Shown here: positions 38,261-50,839 of the stretch, piece after piece
Numbering within the stretch: position 1 is the stretch's first letter
How the letters are laid out: every line of letters starts with the position of its first letter
From: Archegozetes longisetosus
Lineage: Eukaryota > Arthropoda > Arachnida > Sarcoptiformes > Trhypochthoniidae
Direction: 5' to 3'
Assembly: GCA_018873245.2 (NCBI GenBank)
Contig: JAEMBT020000006.1
Coordinates: 7,027,855-7,091,854, forward strand
Length of the DNA stretch: 64,000 nucleotides
Notes under the pieces: model-generated
The model's input: the letters and a program-made list of their open reading frames with translations, nothing else
Database searches by the model: none
What the model was told of the DNA's origin: nothing
Program-made: the position numbers and the translations under genes

Positions 38261-39885
38261 ATGTCTTTAAAACGAAATCGTTGTAATTCTCAACCAATTC
38301 CTTCGTTATCTAATTATGTATTTGGCGAACGACTGGGAAAAGGAACCTTTGGGACAGTGTTTAAGGCTTTCAGAAAGGTTTGAAATTTGGTTCATTTGTA
38401 TCTTAAGACTTTGTATGATAATTGAGATTGTTTTTATTTTTATCAAATAAGGGAAAGACTCGTGAAGTGGTTGCCATAAAATGTGTGCTGAAGAGTTCGT
38501 TATCAAAACCAGCAGTCGAAAACTTAATAACTGAGATATCGATCACCAAAAAAATTCGGCACAAATTCATCGTTGAATTGAAAGACTTTGAATGGGACGA
38601 TTTTTACATTTATATGATTTTCGAATATTGTAGTGGTGGAGAATTAGCAGAACTTATTCGACTTAATAAAAGATTCTCTGAACCGATTGTCAAACATTTT
38701 CTGCAACAAATCTCAACTGCTTTGAAAGTATTACGAACACATAGCGTCGCTCACATGGATCTGAAGCCACAAAATATATTAATTGCTTCACGACTGTCTC
38801 CTAATTGTTGGCGAAATGTTGTGCTAAAGATCGCAGACTTTGGTTTTGCGCAGTATTTGCGAAATGAAGACGAAGCCAGTTCTTTAAGGGGATCGCCTCT
38901 TTACATGGCGCCTGAAATACTATTACGAAACCAATACGACGCCAGTGTTGACCTCTGGTCGGTCGGTATAATTCTTTACGAGTGTCTGTTCGGAAGGGCT
39001 CCCTTCAGTTCTGACAGTTTTGCAGAATTGGCCGAAAAAATCAAAGACCCCAAACCGATCGAAATTCCCCGAGCTGTCAACCTGTCCGACAATTGCAGAG
39101 ATCTTCTAACAAGACTTTTACAAAGAGATCCTGAAAAGCGAATTTCATTCGAAGATTTTTTTGCGCATCCATTCATTGATTTAGAGCACATGCCCTCTCA
39201 GGAGTCTTACGTGAAAGGCGTTGAATTAATAAACGAAGCAGTCGAAAAGGATCTCAAATGTGATTATAATGAGTCATTTAAACTCTATACCAAAGGATTG
39301 CAATATTTAGTCCCTGTTTATGATTGGGGCGATGGAACCAATATTTGGGATCAAAATAAACAAGAAATACTTAAAACAAAAATTCTCGAATATATGGATA
39401 GAGCAGAAACTATTAAGAAAAAGTGCAATTTAATAGTTGTCGATAAACAAGATTTAAGGGCAATACAAGAAGCTTATGAGAATATTGATGAAGCCAATAG
39501 TTTGGTTGAAAGTGGAGATCTTAAACAAGCTTTCGACAAATACAACAAAGGAATTGAAATAGCAGTTCAACTCATGCCTAGATTAAAAGGAAAAGACAAA
39601 ACTACCCTTTACGCAGAACTCGATCGATGGATTAGTAAAGCAGAGAATATTAAAATGCAATTGAAAATTTGTGATAAAAGAAAAAATAGTAGTAAAAGGA
39701 AAACTTCAAAGAAAGAAAAGTCCACAAAAAGTGTTGATGAAAATTCAAAATTGCATAGCAATAGTAATAATAACAATAATCATAGCAATGATGATGATGA
39801 GAAACCAATTTCTTTGAGTAACTTTATTTCAAGTACTCTCAATACAAAAGATCTCCGACTTTCTCCAACGTGTTATGTTCAGTGA
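38261..39885 (+). CDS. ULK3: Serine/threonine kinase ULK3
   Basis: Exons 38261..38377 and 38452..39885 encode 516 residues. The kinase domain (about 21-283) has the glycine loop GKGTFG, VAIK (Lys49), catalytic HMDLKPQN (Asp142), DFG (168-170) and APE (192-194). The two C-terminal MIT-type helical regions (about 285-365 and 385-450) each carry an A-x-x-x-D and LY(T/N)KG pattern. Blocks such as LRGSPLYMAPE, FAHPFIDLEHMPS and DLWSVGIILYE match ULK3 specifically rather than ULK1/2. ULK3 acts in the Hedgehog/Gli pathway and, through its MIT domains, on ESCRT-III at abscission. The tail is poly-Asn/Ser and acidic. A short upstream ORF overlaps the start codon, and the ATG at 38261 is chosen because it is in frame with the glycine loop. 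Confidence 0.95.
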
Positions 39886-40080
39886 TATCTGTTTAAAACA
39901 TATTTTTCATTATTTAGTGTGATTTTACAAACATTCAACGCATTTGATAAATCAAGCCAATAGTTCCTGATTTTTGAAATGAAAATTTGTTATCATTGAG
40001 TTATTTCGCAATTCATTGGTATTTATGTTTTGTACGTTTATCTCATTGTTAGATGTTAAAGACTATTTGTGTTAAGCGTT

Positions 40081-40086
40081 AATAAA
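40081..40086 (+). terminator. Polyadenylation signal of ULK3
   Basis: AATAAA 195 bp after the ULK3 stop codon and about 210 bp before DHFR. Confidence 0.55.
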
Positions 40087-40297
40087 TGTTAACTTGAATT
40101 TAAATTAGAAAATATCAAAATTAATTTCGTTATGATTTAGTCAAAGTTTTACTTCAACCAAAGTTATAGTCACTCAATAGGTGTCGTCATCTGCGACAAT
40201 TGTTGAGTACATTTACGCAAATATTTTTTGCTTAGAATTCAAAACAAATTGATCTCTTATTGTAATTGGGCCTAAATTAGCGGAATCAGAGTAAATA

Positions 40298-40855
40298 ATG
40301 TCAAATGGAAAGAAATTTGCAATTGTAGCAGCAGCCTGTCGCAACAACGGCATCGGCAATAATGGATCTCTTCCATGGAGGCTAAGGAATGAGATGTCAT
40401 ACTTTACAAGAGTAACAAGTGATGCGGTCAACGGCAAACAAAACGCTGTAATAATGGGTCGAAAAACATGGCAATCTATTCCAAATAAGTTTAGACCACT
40501 TGCTAACAGAATTAATGTAGTCTTAAGTGAAACACTAGAACAAGTGCCAAAAGGAGCCGACTATATGTTCAAGTCATTGTCAGACTCACTTGAAGAGCTC
40601 TCGAGAAATGATACTATTGACAAGATATTCGTAATTGGCGGTCAAAGTGTTTACGAAGAAGCTATTAAAATGCCTGAGTGCCATAGAGTTTATTTAACAA
40701 GAATTGATGCTGACTTCCAATGCGATACTTTCTTTCCTGAACTCAACCAAAGCATCTATGAAAACATTACGAGTGAAGATCATACTATACCGCAAGATAT
40801 ACAAGAAGAAAATGGCATTAAATACCAGTTCTCTCTATACAAGCGTTGCCTTTAA
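40298..40855 (+). CDS. DHFR: Dihydrofolate reductase (DHFR), intronless
   Basis: A single frame of 185 residues, the animal DHFR length. The substrate loop NNGIGNNGSLPWRLRNEM contains the catalytic Glu32. The NADPH-binding motifs IMGRKTWQSIP and VIGGQSVYEEA and the C-terminal strand GIKYQFSLYKR are all in place, so it should be active. DHFR reduces dihydrofolate to tetrahydrofolate for thymidylate and purine synthesis. It lies downstream of ULK3 on the same strand, with 412 bp between coding regions, enough for its own promoter. Vertebrate and most insect DHFR genes have introns, so the intronless structure is loss or retroposition. There is no poly-A tract after the stop to suggest a recent retrocopy. 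Confidence 0.97.
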   Translation: MSNGKKFAIVAAACRNNGIGNNGSLPWRLRNEMSYFTRVTSDAVNGKQNAVIMGRKTWQSIPNKFRPLANRINVVLSETLEQVPKGADYMFKSLSDSLEELSRNDTIDKIFVIGGQSVYEEAIKMPECHRVYLTRIDADFQCDTFFPELNQSIYENITSEDHTIPQDIQEENGIKYQFSLYKRCL

Positions 40856-41010
40856 TGCTCAACAAGTGTTTGCTTCACTCATTCAACACAAACACTTTTC
40901 AAACAAATCCTGTTTTTTCTTCATCATAGAAGATATTAATTTCTTTCTATACAAAATTTTTATTCATTTACAGACTTTTATTTGAAATATTTTTGTATTC
41001 ATTATGAGTG

Positions 41011-41016
41011 AATAAA
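41011..41016 (+). terminator. Polyadenylation signal of DHFR
   Basis: AATAAA about 155 bp after the DHFR stop codon. Confidence 0.55.
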
Positions 41017-44000
41017 AGAAAGATTGGTTTTTAATCTATTTTAAAATAGGATTTGAAAGAAGGTTAATTTTTACGGTGTTTGAAACGAAAGCACAATTGT
41101 ATAGAACTATTTTTGAGTTGAGCCATACTATAACCGGTATGTATGAAAAGCTTGAGAAATTATATTAATTTCATTTTTTCTATAATAAAGCTTTCATCAC
41201 ATTTTTACAGTCAAGTTTCAAAATAGAGTTCAAATGAAGACGTTAGTCATTATGTGAATGTTTTGATTCCCACCTTTATATCATAGTCTTTATATAGAGT
41301 TCGCGTTAGCCAATGTTGTGGAAGAAGTAAAACTATTCAAAAGTTTTGACTGTAATGACTTCAAGCAAAGAGAGAGGCCTAAGAGGTGGGGCAAAGGGCG
41401 AAATGCGCTCTTATTTTTTAGTATGGTATCAATTCGGCTGTTTTCAGTTTTACCCCTGGTTTTCTGTACAAGTTGGAAAACTGATGTTCATTAGTTGTAG
41501 TTCTTCTTCTGGCATTCAAAGTTCATGAAGGGGACCACTTGCGCGCCCAGTTCTACATCCCCTAAAACTACTATATCTAACTCAAAATCTAAAGTATCGT
41601 CTCTTGAATAGCAATTGATGGCTATAATCATGTATGGATGAAGAAATGCCTCAGGCTTTCCAAACAGCAAACGACAGGTTGATGTCTTAATAAACGTGAA
41701 CTAACACATAAAGAAACTTACATACCATTACATACCATCACGATATCAACAAAATTATATGTAATAATATCAAAGTTCTAACTTATATTAGTTACTGAAA
41801 AACCTCTCATCCAACTCAAATATATAAAGTTATCAAGTGCGTTTGCAATCCTTTTCCTTAGTTACTTCATTCTCGAGTAATTAATCTTAATGATAATTTT
41901 AATCTTTTCTTCCAAGTTGTTCAGAGAAATGATCACAAACGTTGAATATTTTGTAATCAGACCTTAAAAGAATGGGAACAATAAGTATTCTTTGTACCAT
42001 TGTTAGAGATTTTTATGGCTTCTGTTATTTTTCATAAAATTACCAAAACTGTTGCCGCGTGTCTGGTTCTATTTTAAAAGAAGAGTCAAAACTCTCTGGT
42101 GTATGACAGAAAACTGATGCATATTATAGAGCTGCTAACTTCAAAATGAGCGTGAAATAACATTTTCAAAGCTAACTTCTTAAACTTGTTCCAGTTTGAA
42201 TGAGTGATCAATTTTTAGTTGCCCAGCAAATCCTATTCCTCTGTATTTTATACGAAACTCCAATTTGTGGCATAATCAAAAATTTCGAACAATCATTGAA
42301 AGTCATCCTGAATGTTATTCATGTATAGCTTTTGTATTGAATAGAATTATTGCACCGCAAGTTATCGCATTCCTTCAGCTTTTTTACTTTGAATGCCTGA
42401 AAACACGTAAAAAGTAGTCAGAATAGGGATCATGAAAGCGTTAGTTTGGTTTTCTTCTAAGTTACTGGACCATTACAGCGAGAAAACGTGAATCTAAAAA
42501 TTTAAAAGTAACAAAAAAAAGTTTAAAGTATCTTTTCATCTTTTTTTCAAAATAATAAAAAACTAATTCGAATGCATTGATGAATATAATTATAAGATCT
42601 GTTTTATTGGTTGTCATAAACTTTAGTGCTTTCGTACTCTTCAGGAGAAACTGAATTGAGCAAGAGAAAATTCTTAATAAAACTTCATATCTATTACTAT
42701 GAAAGCTCATAAAGTGAAGAATTTTTGTTTACTTTAAAGGTCATATCTATCATCAGGTCTCACATAAGCTTAATGTGAGAGAATTCAGAATTATTAGGTA
42801 ATAAAATCAAATGAATTTGACTTTTACTCATGTAATATCTAATAAGAGACGCATTAAACACATTCTAAAAATAACTTGCAATAGTTTGAAACAAATAAAA
42901 TGATTTTCGGTGAGAAGTTTGAGTTTGATAGTAGAACAATAATGAAATAATAAATAAACTTCAACTTTTCAACATAACCGTTTTATTCTTAGTCATACGT
43001 AATTCATATATTTGTACTTAAAAATAGTATTATTGGTTGTATTAGACTTATTCTACTAATTTTTTGGAAGAAACATGAAAATACTTGCTTAATGGCTTAT
43101 TATAAGATTTAACGTAAGCCTAATGTGAAACATGTTGACTGCATTGTATTACAAGCCTATACAACAAAGAGATTTTCATTGAACATAAGATAAATCTATG
43201 CAAATGTATCACAAAATTAGTTTCGGCTCGTTTTCATGTGAAGCAGCAGAGCGAAAATTCTTTTTAAAATTAGTGGGATTTGTGCACAAAAGTTGTCAAA
43301 TTCAGTGCATGGATTCAGTATTTTAAAAGTATAATAGTTTTTGGGGAGAAAAGCAAAGAGAGTTATTTGGTTGTCAGCAATAGTGATGTCTCAATCGAGT
43401 TTGAACGTTTTTCTTGAGCACAACTTAAGCACAACAGCATAACTTGATTCTATACAAACCGCCCCAGGGCAACCAAATCCACCTGGACGCCAAGCATTCA
43501 AATTTCAATTCTTAAATTATAATATCCACTCATTCAGATCAAACCAAATAACACAAATAAACTTATTTTTAGATTTTATTGCTCAATAGCACCGTTACTG
43601 TCTATCACATAAATCCAATTTATAGCTATTGTAAACTCATTTTGAATGAAAATTTGCAAATAAATTGGGCTTATCTCAACAGTTGATCTCAATAGTTGAT
43701 CAGTAAATTCCAATTTGACTTTTACACCCTTCATAATATTTGCTTCTTTCATCGAAATTTTGACTGGGTTTAACAAAGAATTAAGTTATAATCAATCTAA
43801 TCATTTTTCGATATGGTTCACCTAATTCAGTATTTTTTTCTTAATTACAAAGAAGCCCCTTCTTGCTAAATTGCACTAAAATATGAACTACCCCAAGTCC
43901 TATTAGTTTCCGTTTGTTTTTCAAGTTATAATACGAGCTTTATCAGTAAAAGTGATTTATTTATTTCTGAGTAAAACTTAATGAAAACCATTTGATTACT

Positions 44001-45157
44001 AGCATTATGAGATTTCATTTGTCATACAGTGTTCTCTCGTAATAAACACCTAACAAGCTAGAAATCCGTTGATTATAACTTCAGTTCACTGTATAGGATA
44101 TAACGTACATAGCCTGAGAACTAAACAATTTTTTTCCGAAAGTATGGACTACAGTTCGTATTTCACTATATCCAACTTCGACATAGAGAAAGTCAACTGT
44201 GTATGTATCAAATTTAATTCTAGTGAAAATCTAAATAAATATAATATCATTCTATTTATTTAGATTTGTTTATTTGTTCTGTTAAGTGAAATGTAGTGAC
44301 AATAATTGAGAACTAGAAGTGCTATACCAGTAATACATACAAACTTAAATAAACTTAACAAACTTTTGATGTGCCGCTCAAATAAGCCATTGTTTCGCTC
44401 AGAGTCAAATTCAAAAAAGTCTCAGATTCTTTTCTCGTATTGAATTGCGGTAATTTTAGTTATAATTAGCTAGAATTCAAATTAATTTGAAAATGTCTTC
44501 TGAGTTAAACGTGTTAGTTTGAAAAAGATGGAAAACTGATAATTTAAGTATAAAATGTTACAAAGAGAGTGATTATCCTCGAAAGTAGCTTAGGAGCCGC
44601 TTGTGTGAGAAGCCCCTCAACTAACTGATGAGGAACTTTCTAAGGGCATAACGTTATAAATAAGAAAGAAACACAGAGCACATGGTTTATTTTTGGTATT
44701 GTGGGTCAAACGGTCTCAAGTGACACAAACATAGTTTCAATAATGGCCAGAGAGCTACAAGACAAGAGGAGTGCCGCTCAAACTTTGTGCAGTTGTAGTC
44801 TTAATGATGAAAAATAGAAATACAGTTTATTAGTCGGTTTTACTTATTTAACTTGTTTGCCAAGCTATTCATTGCTAAATTTTCAAACTGAATTACTATT
44901 TCGTGTAATATTATGCTCGAGTATAGTCTCTGCGCTATTCTCCATAAGACCAACGGAAACTTTCGATAAGTCTTGACGGCAATACCTGCTTTTCGTTAAA
45001 TATTCGAAAATAAGCAGTCAAATAAAGGTGAAAAAGTATTCTGTTGTGTCTCAACACGCTTCGGGATTTTTCTCAAAATTTGAAACTTAAATATAATAAA
45101 ACTTTTACACTTTTACCGTTAAAAACAGTTACCTTTGAAATAAAAGGCGAGAAAAGA
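41017..45157. other. Gene-free stretch after DHFR
   Basis: About 4 kb of AT-rich sequence. Frames near 41346, 42462, 43576 and 44069 are short, low in complexity and match nothing I know. No tRNA, repeat array or transposon protein was recognised. Confidence 0.45.
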
Positions 45158-45180
45158 ATATGTTTGCAGTGCAAACATAT
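45158..45180. repeat. Near-perfect 23-bp palindrome
   Basis: ATATGTTTGCA and its exact reverse complement flank a single G. It directly abuts the candidate TATA box of the small secreted-peptide gene. Confidence 0.7.
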
Positions 45181-45187
45181 AAATATA
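45176..45187 (+). promoter_or_regulatory. Candidate TATA box
   Basis: CATATAAATATA followed about 25 bp later by pyrimidine-rich TCATTACTACACTT. It is the only evident core promoter upstream of the small ORF at 45429. This is pattern recognition in an AT-rich genome, so it is weak. Confidence 0.3.
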
Positions 45188-45428
45188 GGGTCATTACTAC
45201 ACTTGAGAACTGACCCTAACTAGTATGGCCCGTGCGCCAGGCCTTCAAGGCTTTCTCTGCTCTTGTCTAGCAAAATTTCGTTTCCAATGCAACATTTGAT
45301 TCAAATCTGAACCTTTTCTTTTTCAGTTCTATTCAAATAAAGACAGACAACATTCAAATTTGAAAGTAGCATTGAATGACACGAATTGAAGATAAGCTGA
45401 ACGCATATTTCAGAGCCTGGTTCTCAAT

Positions 45429-45587
45429 ATGAGATCATATTTGCTCTGTCTTCTGGTCTCTTTGGTCTACGTTTGCTTTACTTCTTACTTGAAAACAGAC
45501 AACTGTGAGAAATGTGATTTGACTGAATATTCAAATTACATTTCAGTGGGAAAATGTTTCAAACACTTTGAAAATTGTCACAAATGA
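45429..45587 (+). CDS. Candidate small secreted cysteine-containing peptide, 52 residues
   Basis: The frame encodes MRSYLLCLLVSLVYVCFTS, a textbook signal peptide (positive n-region, Leu/Val core, small residues at the cleavage site), followed by about 33 residues with four cysteines (NCEKCDL, GKCFKHF, ENCHK). It stops at TGA. A TATA-like element lies about 250 bp upstream and AATAAA about 230 bp downstream (45817). I do not recognise the family. It may be a short peptide of neuropeptide, antimicrobial or salivary type, one exon of a longer gene, or chance. It is the only frame with a signal peptide in this 9-kb region. Confidence 0.35.
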   Translation: MRSYLLCLLVSLVYVCFTSYLKTDNCEKCDLTEYSNYISVGKCFKHFENCHK

Positions 45588-45816
45588 GACTCGGCGTGAC
45601 CTTAGCTTAATTTGGGTGAATGCCCGAAACCCCGCATTTACTAATGAAACACATTTGTTTGAATTGATTAGGCTTTCTGAATTGAAACTTTTATAATTTA
45701 GTTGTAAGATACAGAAATCGGACCTAAGCCTGTTGGTCTGTTATTAATATAATAGAAAATTCATCTAAATCAATTAAATGTCGGATGTCATGACATGTGT
45801 GCCACCGACTTATGAA

Positions 45817-45822
45817 AAATAA
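45817..45822 (+). terminator. Possible polyadenylation signal after the small ORF
   Basis: AATAAA 229 bp after the stop of the candidate small peptide gene. The hexamer is common in AT-rich DNA, so its use is uncertain. Confidence 0.25.
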
Positions 45823-48800
45823 AGTGCCACAACAATCTAAAAGTGCAAAAATCAGTCGTAAGTCCACAGTCTTGTGATGCAACTTCTTGGGTGGTCTTCT
45901 ATTCGGGTGGTCTTTATTTCTTTTGGAATCGTCACTATATTAAGAATGAACTCTATGTCCCGTATGTTATAATCGAAATAATAATCTCTATATAGTTTAG
46001 TATTTATTTATATGGTATTAACTCAATTATGTCGATGAACTTGGTTTTCCTAATCACACCATTGAAAACTGTTCGTAAGTGATTTCATATTTTTGCATAA
46101 AAGCACTTCGAACAGATTAGGCCTGATTTGGGTCACATTGACAATATGAGATTACTTTTTAAGGCTTACCGTAATTTCAATACATACCTACCTTTCAAGT
46201 TTATGCATCGAAACCAATTTTATTTTATGCTAATGCAGATTATCATATCTATGATTTATTCAATTCCTTTTATGCACAAGTATATACCAGTTTTCAAGCT
46301 TCAAATTTTATTTATTGCTATTCAATTTAAAACAACTAATTTACAAACAATTTCTAGAAAACAATACAAAATTACAGGCAAATAATAGGATTTGTATATT
46401 TAAAATTCGAGTTGAAACTGCTTTACATGACTTTATAAACATTAACTTTACATTACAGTGACTTACAGTACACTTTCAAGTGAAGTCGAAACACAGTTTT
46501 AGCCAATTCTAAAGATGGTTGTGCTTAATAGACTTGGAGTTTGATTAAAGATCTGAAAAAAACAAATATTATTAGAATAAGATACTAAAGGAGATGACAA
46601 TCTGTAATGATTTAAGTATAATAAATTATCATTCGTATGTATCAATTTGTTGATTCAAGATTAAAGATTACATGACATTTCACATACTATTATCTAATTT
46701 GAATCTTCAATCTGATTGAATGCAAGCATGACTAAAAGCTGCCGGCTTTTTTCATGAAGCTTTCACTAGCAATCACTTTTTATAAAAAATGCAGAACACC
46801 TCAATCATTCATATATTAGAATAGAACCTTTTATGTACATATTAAGACATACTTCTATGCTTTTGTTCAGCAAATTTGATTGACGTGACACTTAGTAATT
46901 GTTAGATTGTGCAGATAAGTAATCATTTTTCAATTATTCAATTTTTGATGGAGTAATTCCAATTTTAAGTCATAGATCTTTTGAATTTTGAATTTTTCTT
47001 TTGATGAACTAAGGTCTGAAAACATGAAGTTCTAATATGCATAAAAATATATTAAGATAACTGGTGTTTTATCATAAGCGAATGTGGTGGCTTACAATAG
47101 TTTGTAATTTGTAAGGATCAGAGATTTAAAAGTTTCCTAACCCAGAATCAAAATTGAATAATTCTCATTTATCAACAAATTTTTGATCTAAAGAGTATAT
47201 TTAAGTTTTAAAGAGTCACAATAGATTACCTTCAACAGGAAAGATTTTGATTCATTCAATAAATTTCATTCTGGCAAAGAAAAAAATTATTTCATCGAAA
47301 ATTACAGCGATAAGACCTGTTTTGTAACCTTACTTATACGATTTTGAGTTTATTAAATATAAATTCAGACTTTTCACTTTGAAATTATATGGGAATACAA
47401 ATTTTCGGACAGCTGAGCATGAAAATGAAGAAAAGTTGAAGGAAAACTGGACGATAGAATTATTTGTAAGATGTTAAATGGGATTTATCGTGTATAATGC
47501 ATAGTATTATGAAACTAACTTGTTATCTTTCCTGTAAGAATATAATTAATAAATAAGCTCAATTTTCCACTCTTGATAATTATGTAGTTAATACATTATC
47601 GTCGTGTGTGTTTTGTTCTGTTCAATTAGTCCTTTAATCGATATCCTATTTCCTGATTCCAAGATAATCAACATATTGTAAACCCTCGAAAGGTTTGTTC
47701 GATGTCTCTTGAAATTGAAGCACTTTTTAGTCAAAAATGATTTATTAACTGATATTTGAATAAGCTTTTAATAGAAATGTTAACATTGGGTCATAATTGA
47801 GTGACTTGATGAATGACTAGTTGGAACTTGACAAGTGATAAAATATATCTAAGTATTAGAATTGGTTTGAATTTGATCTTCTAGAGCTAAGAAAAATTAG
47901 TATTCAAATCATTTATCGCTAAAATTTCCTCCAATTCCGTAAACTTTATTTTTAGCTTTTATGATTAAGTTCAACTTTTCAACCAAGCCTTCAGTTTTGA
48001 TTAAGAGCTACGCTACTACTTATCTTTTGATAAAGTATTAGATTGAAAGACATGAGATTAGAACTTAAGTCTAACTGTTTCGAGTGATGTAAGTAATGAC
48101 ATTCATAGTGTCATTGAATAAGCTGTACATTTGTTGTAAGTACAAATAGCGTAACAAGCGATACGTGAGTACTAAAATTTCACTCAAAAGTACGTGATAT
48201 AACTCATTCATCTATTGACTTACGTGATCAACATCACTTTTTTACACAATATATCACTGATTTATCAGTTTCGATGAAATTTTTATTATTAGAACCTGGT
48301 GATAGTGCTCAAAAGCGGATTTCGGATTCTATTTAAGTTTATATCTAATAAAATACTGGTCTCTGTCACTCTTATGATCTGCATTTCATAGCAATTATGC
48401 AATTTTATTGAAGGTTGTTAATCAATATTTTAACAATAACTTTATTTTCAGATCAATTTAACCGAATCTGGTAGTAAAATCATTCTATCACTACTTCTTC
48501 AACTTTGATTTAATTCGTATTAAGTAAAATAAAAACTACGTTAAATGTTAGAGTCATCAGTCAAACTAAAACAACTGTTTTGAAGTTAAAGTATCTATGA
48601 GAATTGTCAAAATTTAGATTTCAAAAAAATAACTTAGTATTTCAGAATCATCTAATAACATTCTTATATATCTGTCTGCTTACTTCACACCCTAAAAGCT
48701 CAGCCTGTAGTCTTTGTAGAAGTGAGATATTGATATCCTTAAACTTATCATCACTTGTGGACACCAGATAAAGTATTATGGTTACAAAAAAGCGTACACT

Positions 48801-49892
48801 GGCTACTTCGGTAACTAAAAGACCTGTATTGAGCGAAAGCTTGAGTATCTAACAGTGAACAGATATCTAATTTCTACTGTATATTGTAGCATCATTTGAT
48901 CCGTCTATAGACAGGCTTTTGGCCAATTATGATAATTTCTCAAGAGTTATAAAAAAGCAGTTTAATCGCAATCAACAAATTTTCAGCTATAAAGAAATTT
49001 TCAGTTTATTTCAGAAACTTAAATTCAACTGTCGTGTGAAGAAACTTGAATGTTGTATCAAACTTTTCAATAATAGAATCCATTTAATTAGCATTAGTTG
49101 ACCATAAAGACGAAAATGTCTCAATTATACATTTCATGATTATGGATTCAATGTGAAAAGCTTTCAGATACTAAATTATATGTCATTTCTATTAATGGAG
49201 GCATGAATTTCAAGAAAATGCGGGCACTCGGGTGGATATATCAAAATATATCTTAATGGAAAAACTTATCAAACTATTCATTTAAAATACCTGTATATTG
49301 AATAGTAATACTTATAAGTGAAGCCCTAAAATTGAAAACCAAATGACTTAATAACTAAATAAGCACTAGGGAGAAGAATGCAGACAAATATAAAAATTAT
49401 AGTAATATTTGACTTGAATAAATAAACATTTGTAATCATTATGATTTCATAATGATTATTCGAAAAGAAGTTGAAGGCAATGGTTTGGTCATGAGGTCAT
49501 TAGCACTGAAGGATATATAAAATTTAGATTTTATACAGTAATGATTTGAAGAAATAGCTTGAAAAAGAGTCTTAGGACAGGTGTGTCAGCTGTGCTCAAA
49601 CTTCTGAACATATATATTATTGTAATAAAGCGCCGTGAAATTAAGATATCGACGGCCTGTATTTTCAAGCAGAGCAGAAACTGTCAGCACAAAGATGGAT
49701 AACTTAGTTTTGGATGCGGACTTGGCGCCAAGTAGGGGTTCGGGACCTGTTCTCTAAGCTTCAAACTAAAGTATATTCCATTTCTATGACTTTGAGGGAC
49801 GTATGTGTTCACGAAAAGCTAACCTAATCTTCTCATAAATAAAACTTACCATTTTGTTTACAAGTTTTTGAGCGCACTTCTGCTCATAAATA
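45823..49892. other. Gene-free stretch before the GAS1-like gene
   Basis: AT-rich with no recognisable coding block. A frame at 46128 is rich in Phe, Ile and Tyr and looks like translated AT-rich DNA, as does one at 48919. A short GC-richer patch near 49630-49760 holds only a 20-codon frame. Confidence 0.45.
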
Positions 49893-50839
49893 TCATCTAT
49901 CAGTAAAATTAGTCCAAATATTCACTGCTCTCCAAACAATTATTAATATAACAATATTGTCTATACACGGAATATAAGCTGAAGATGTAGTCTTGTGTCC
50001 CATTATGTCGATTTCATTATCTTCAACATCAGTTAATTCAAACTCTAACTCTTTGCCGAAACAAAGTTTTTCAGTGTTATCTTTGATGCGCTGACACGGA
50101 AAGTCTTCAGTTCCGTCACAATAACAAGTTCTAAGTTTCGCGGCTTTTTCTTGCCTGTTGAGAATTGACAAACTGTTATTACATCTTGGAGTACATCGTC
50201 GGCCGTGGAATAATCCGCGACAAAAACGATGATAAAAATCTAATGCAGTACTACAGAGAGGATCAGCCAAACAGATCCATCGCGCTGTAGAACAAGACAC
50301 AATCGATCCTTCAGCTACTGCTTCAAATACTGATGGTCTACAGACTTCAATTCTTTCTTTATTGAGTTCACAAAACTTAGAACCTTCACAGTCACAATCA
50401 ATTAGTTCCTGGCCCTCTTCCGTACTTGTCAAAGCAATTAATGCTCTTTGACATGGAGTTTGACATTTATTAGTTCGTCCGGCTATTAAGTCAGCGCAAT
50501 CAACCATATATGAGTGCAAACTAAAACCACATCCCATTCTGCCAATTAAATCAATTGATTATAAGTATAGATATCGTTCTTATAATACTAACTAATCATT
50601 TTTATAATTTTAACAATTAACGCAAATCATAATTAATCTGATACTTGGAAAACATGCATTACTTTTCACTGTAATATGAGCTGAGGCTTAGAAATGACAT
50701 ACTGAAAAGTAAAATCAAATAACTACCTATAGGCACACTTGGTTCTTGCGATATCACATCTTGAAGAATGTGTTGATTCAACGAAAGCAAACATCAAAGT
50801 CGATAAGACTTTTAGAATAGTTGACAATAACTTTTCCAT
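49893..50839 (-). CDS. GAS1/GFR-alpha-like cysteine-rich receptor
   Basis: Exons 50839..50727 and 50538..49893 encode 252 residues. The first exon gives a signal peptide (LLSTILKVLSTLMFAFVES) and the first cysteines. The second supplies two GDNF-receptor-type cysteine modules: CQTPCQRALIAL followed by DCDCEGSKFCELNKERIEVC, then CSTARWICLADPLC followed by FCRGLFHGRRCTPRC and CYCDGTEDFPCQRIKDN. The DCDC and CxCDG spacing and the ending LCFGKE match vertebrate GAS1 closely. A hydrophobic segment (NIVILIIVWRAV) near the C-terminus may be a GPI-attachment signal or a short membrane anchor. GAS1 is a GPI-linked Hedgehog co-receptor related to GFR-alpha; nematodes have the homologue PHG-1. The splice phase agrees and the ATG is the first before the signal peptide. 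Confidence 0.85.

Noticed and set aside
40298..40855. DHFR as a processed retrocopy
   Set aside because: It is intronless but fully intact, with no flanking direct repeats or 3' poly-A tract. Intron loss is as likely.
41346..41528. 60-codon frame starting MTSSKERGLRGG
   Set aside because: No signal peptide, no known motif and unlike neighbouring coding composition. Not supported.
46128..46385. 85-codon frame rich in Phe, Ile and Tyr
   Set aside because: The composition is that of translated AT-rich DNA, with no splice context or known domain.
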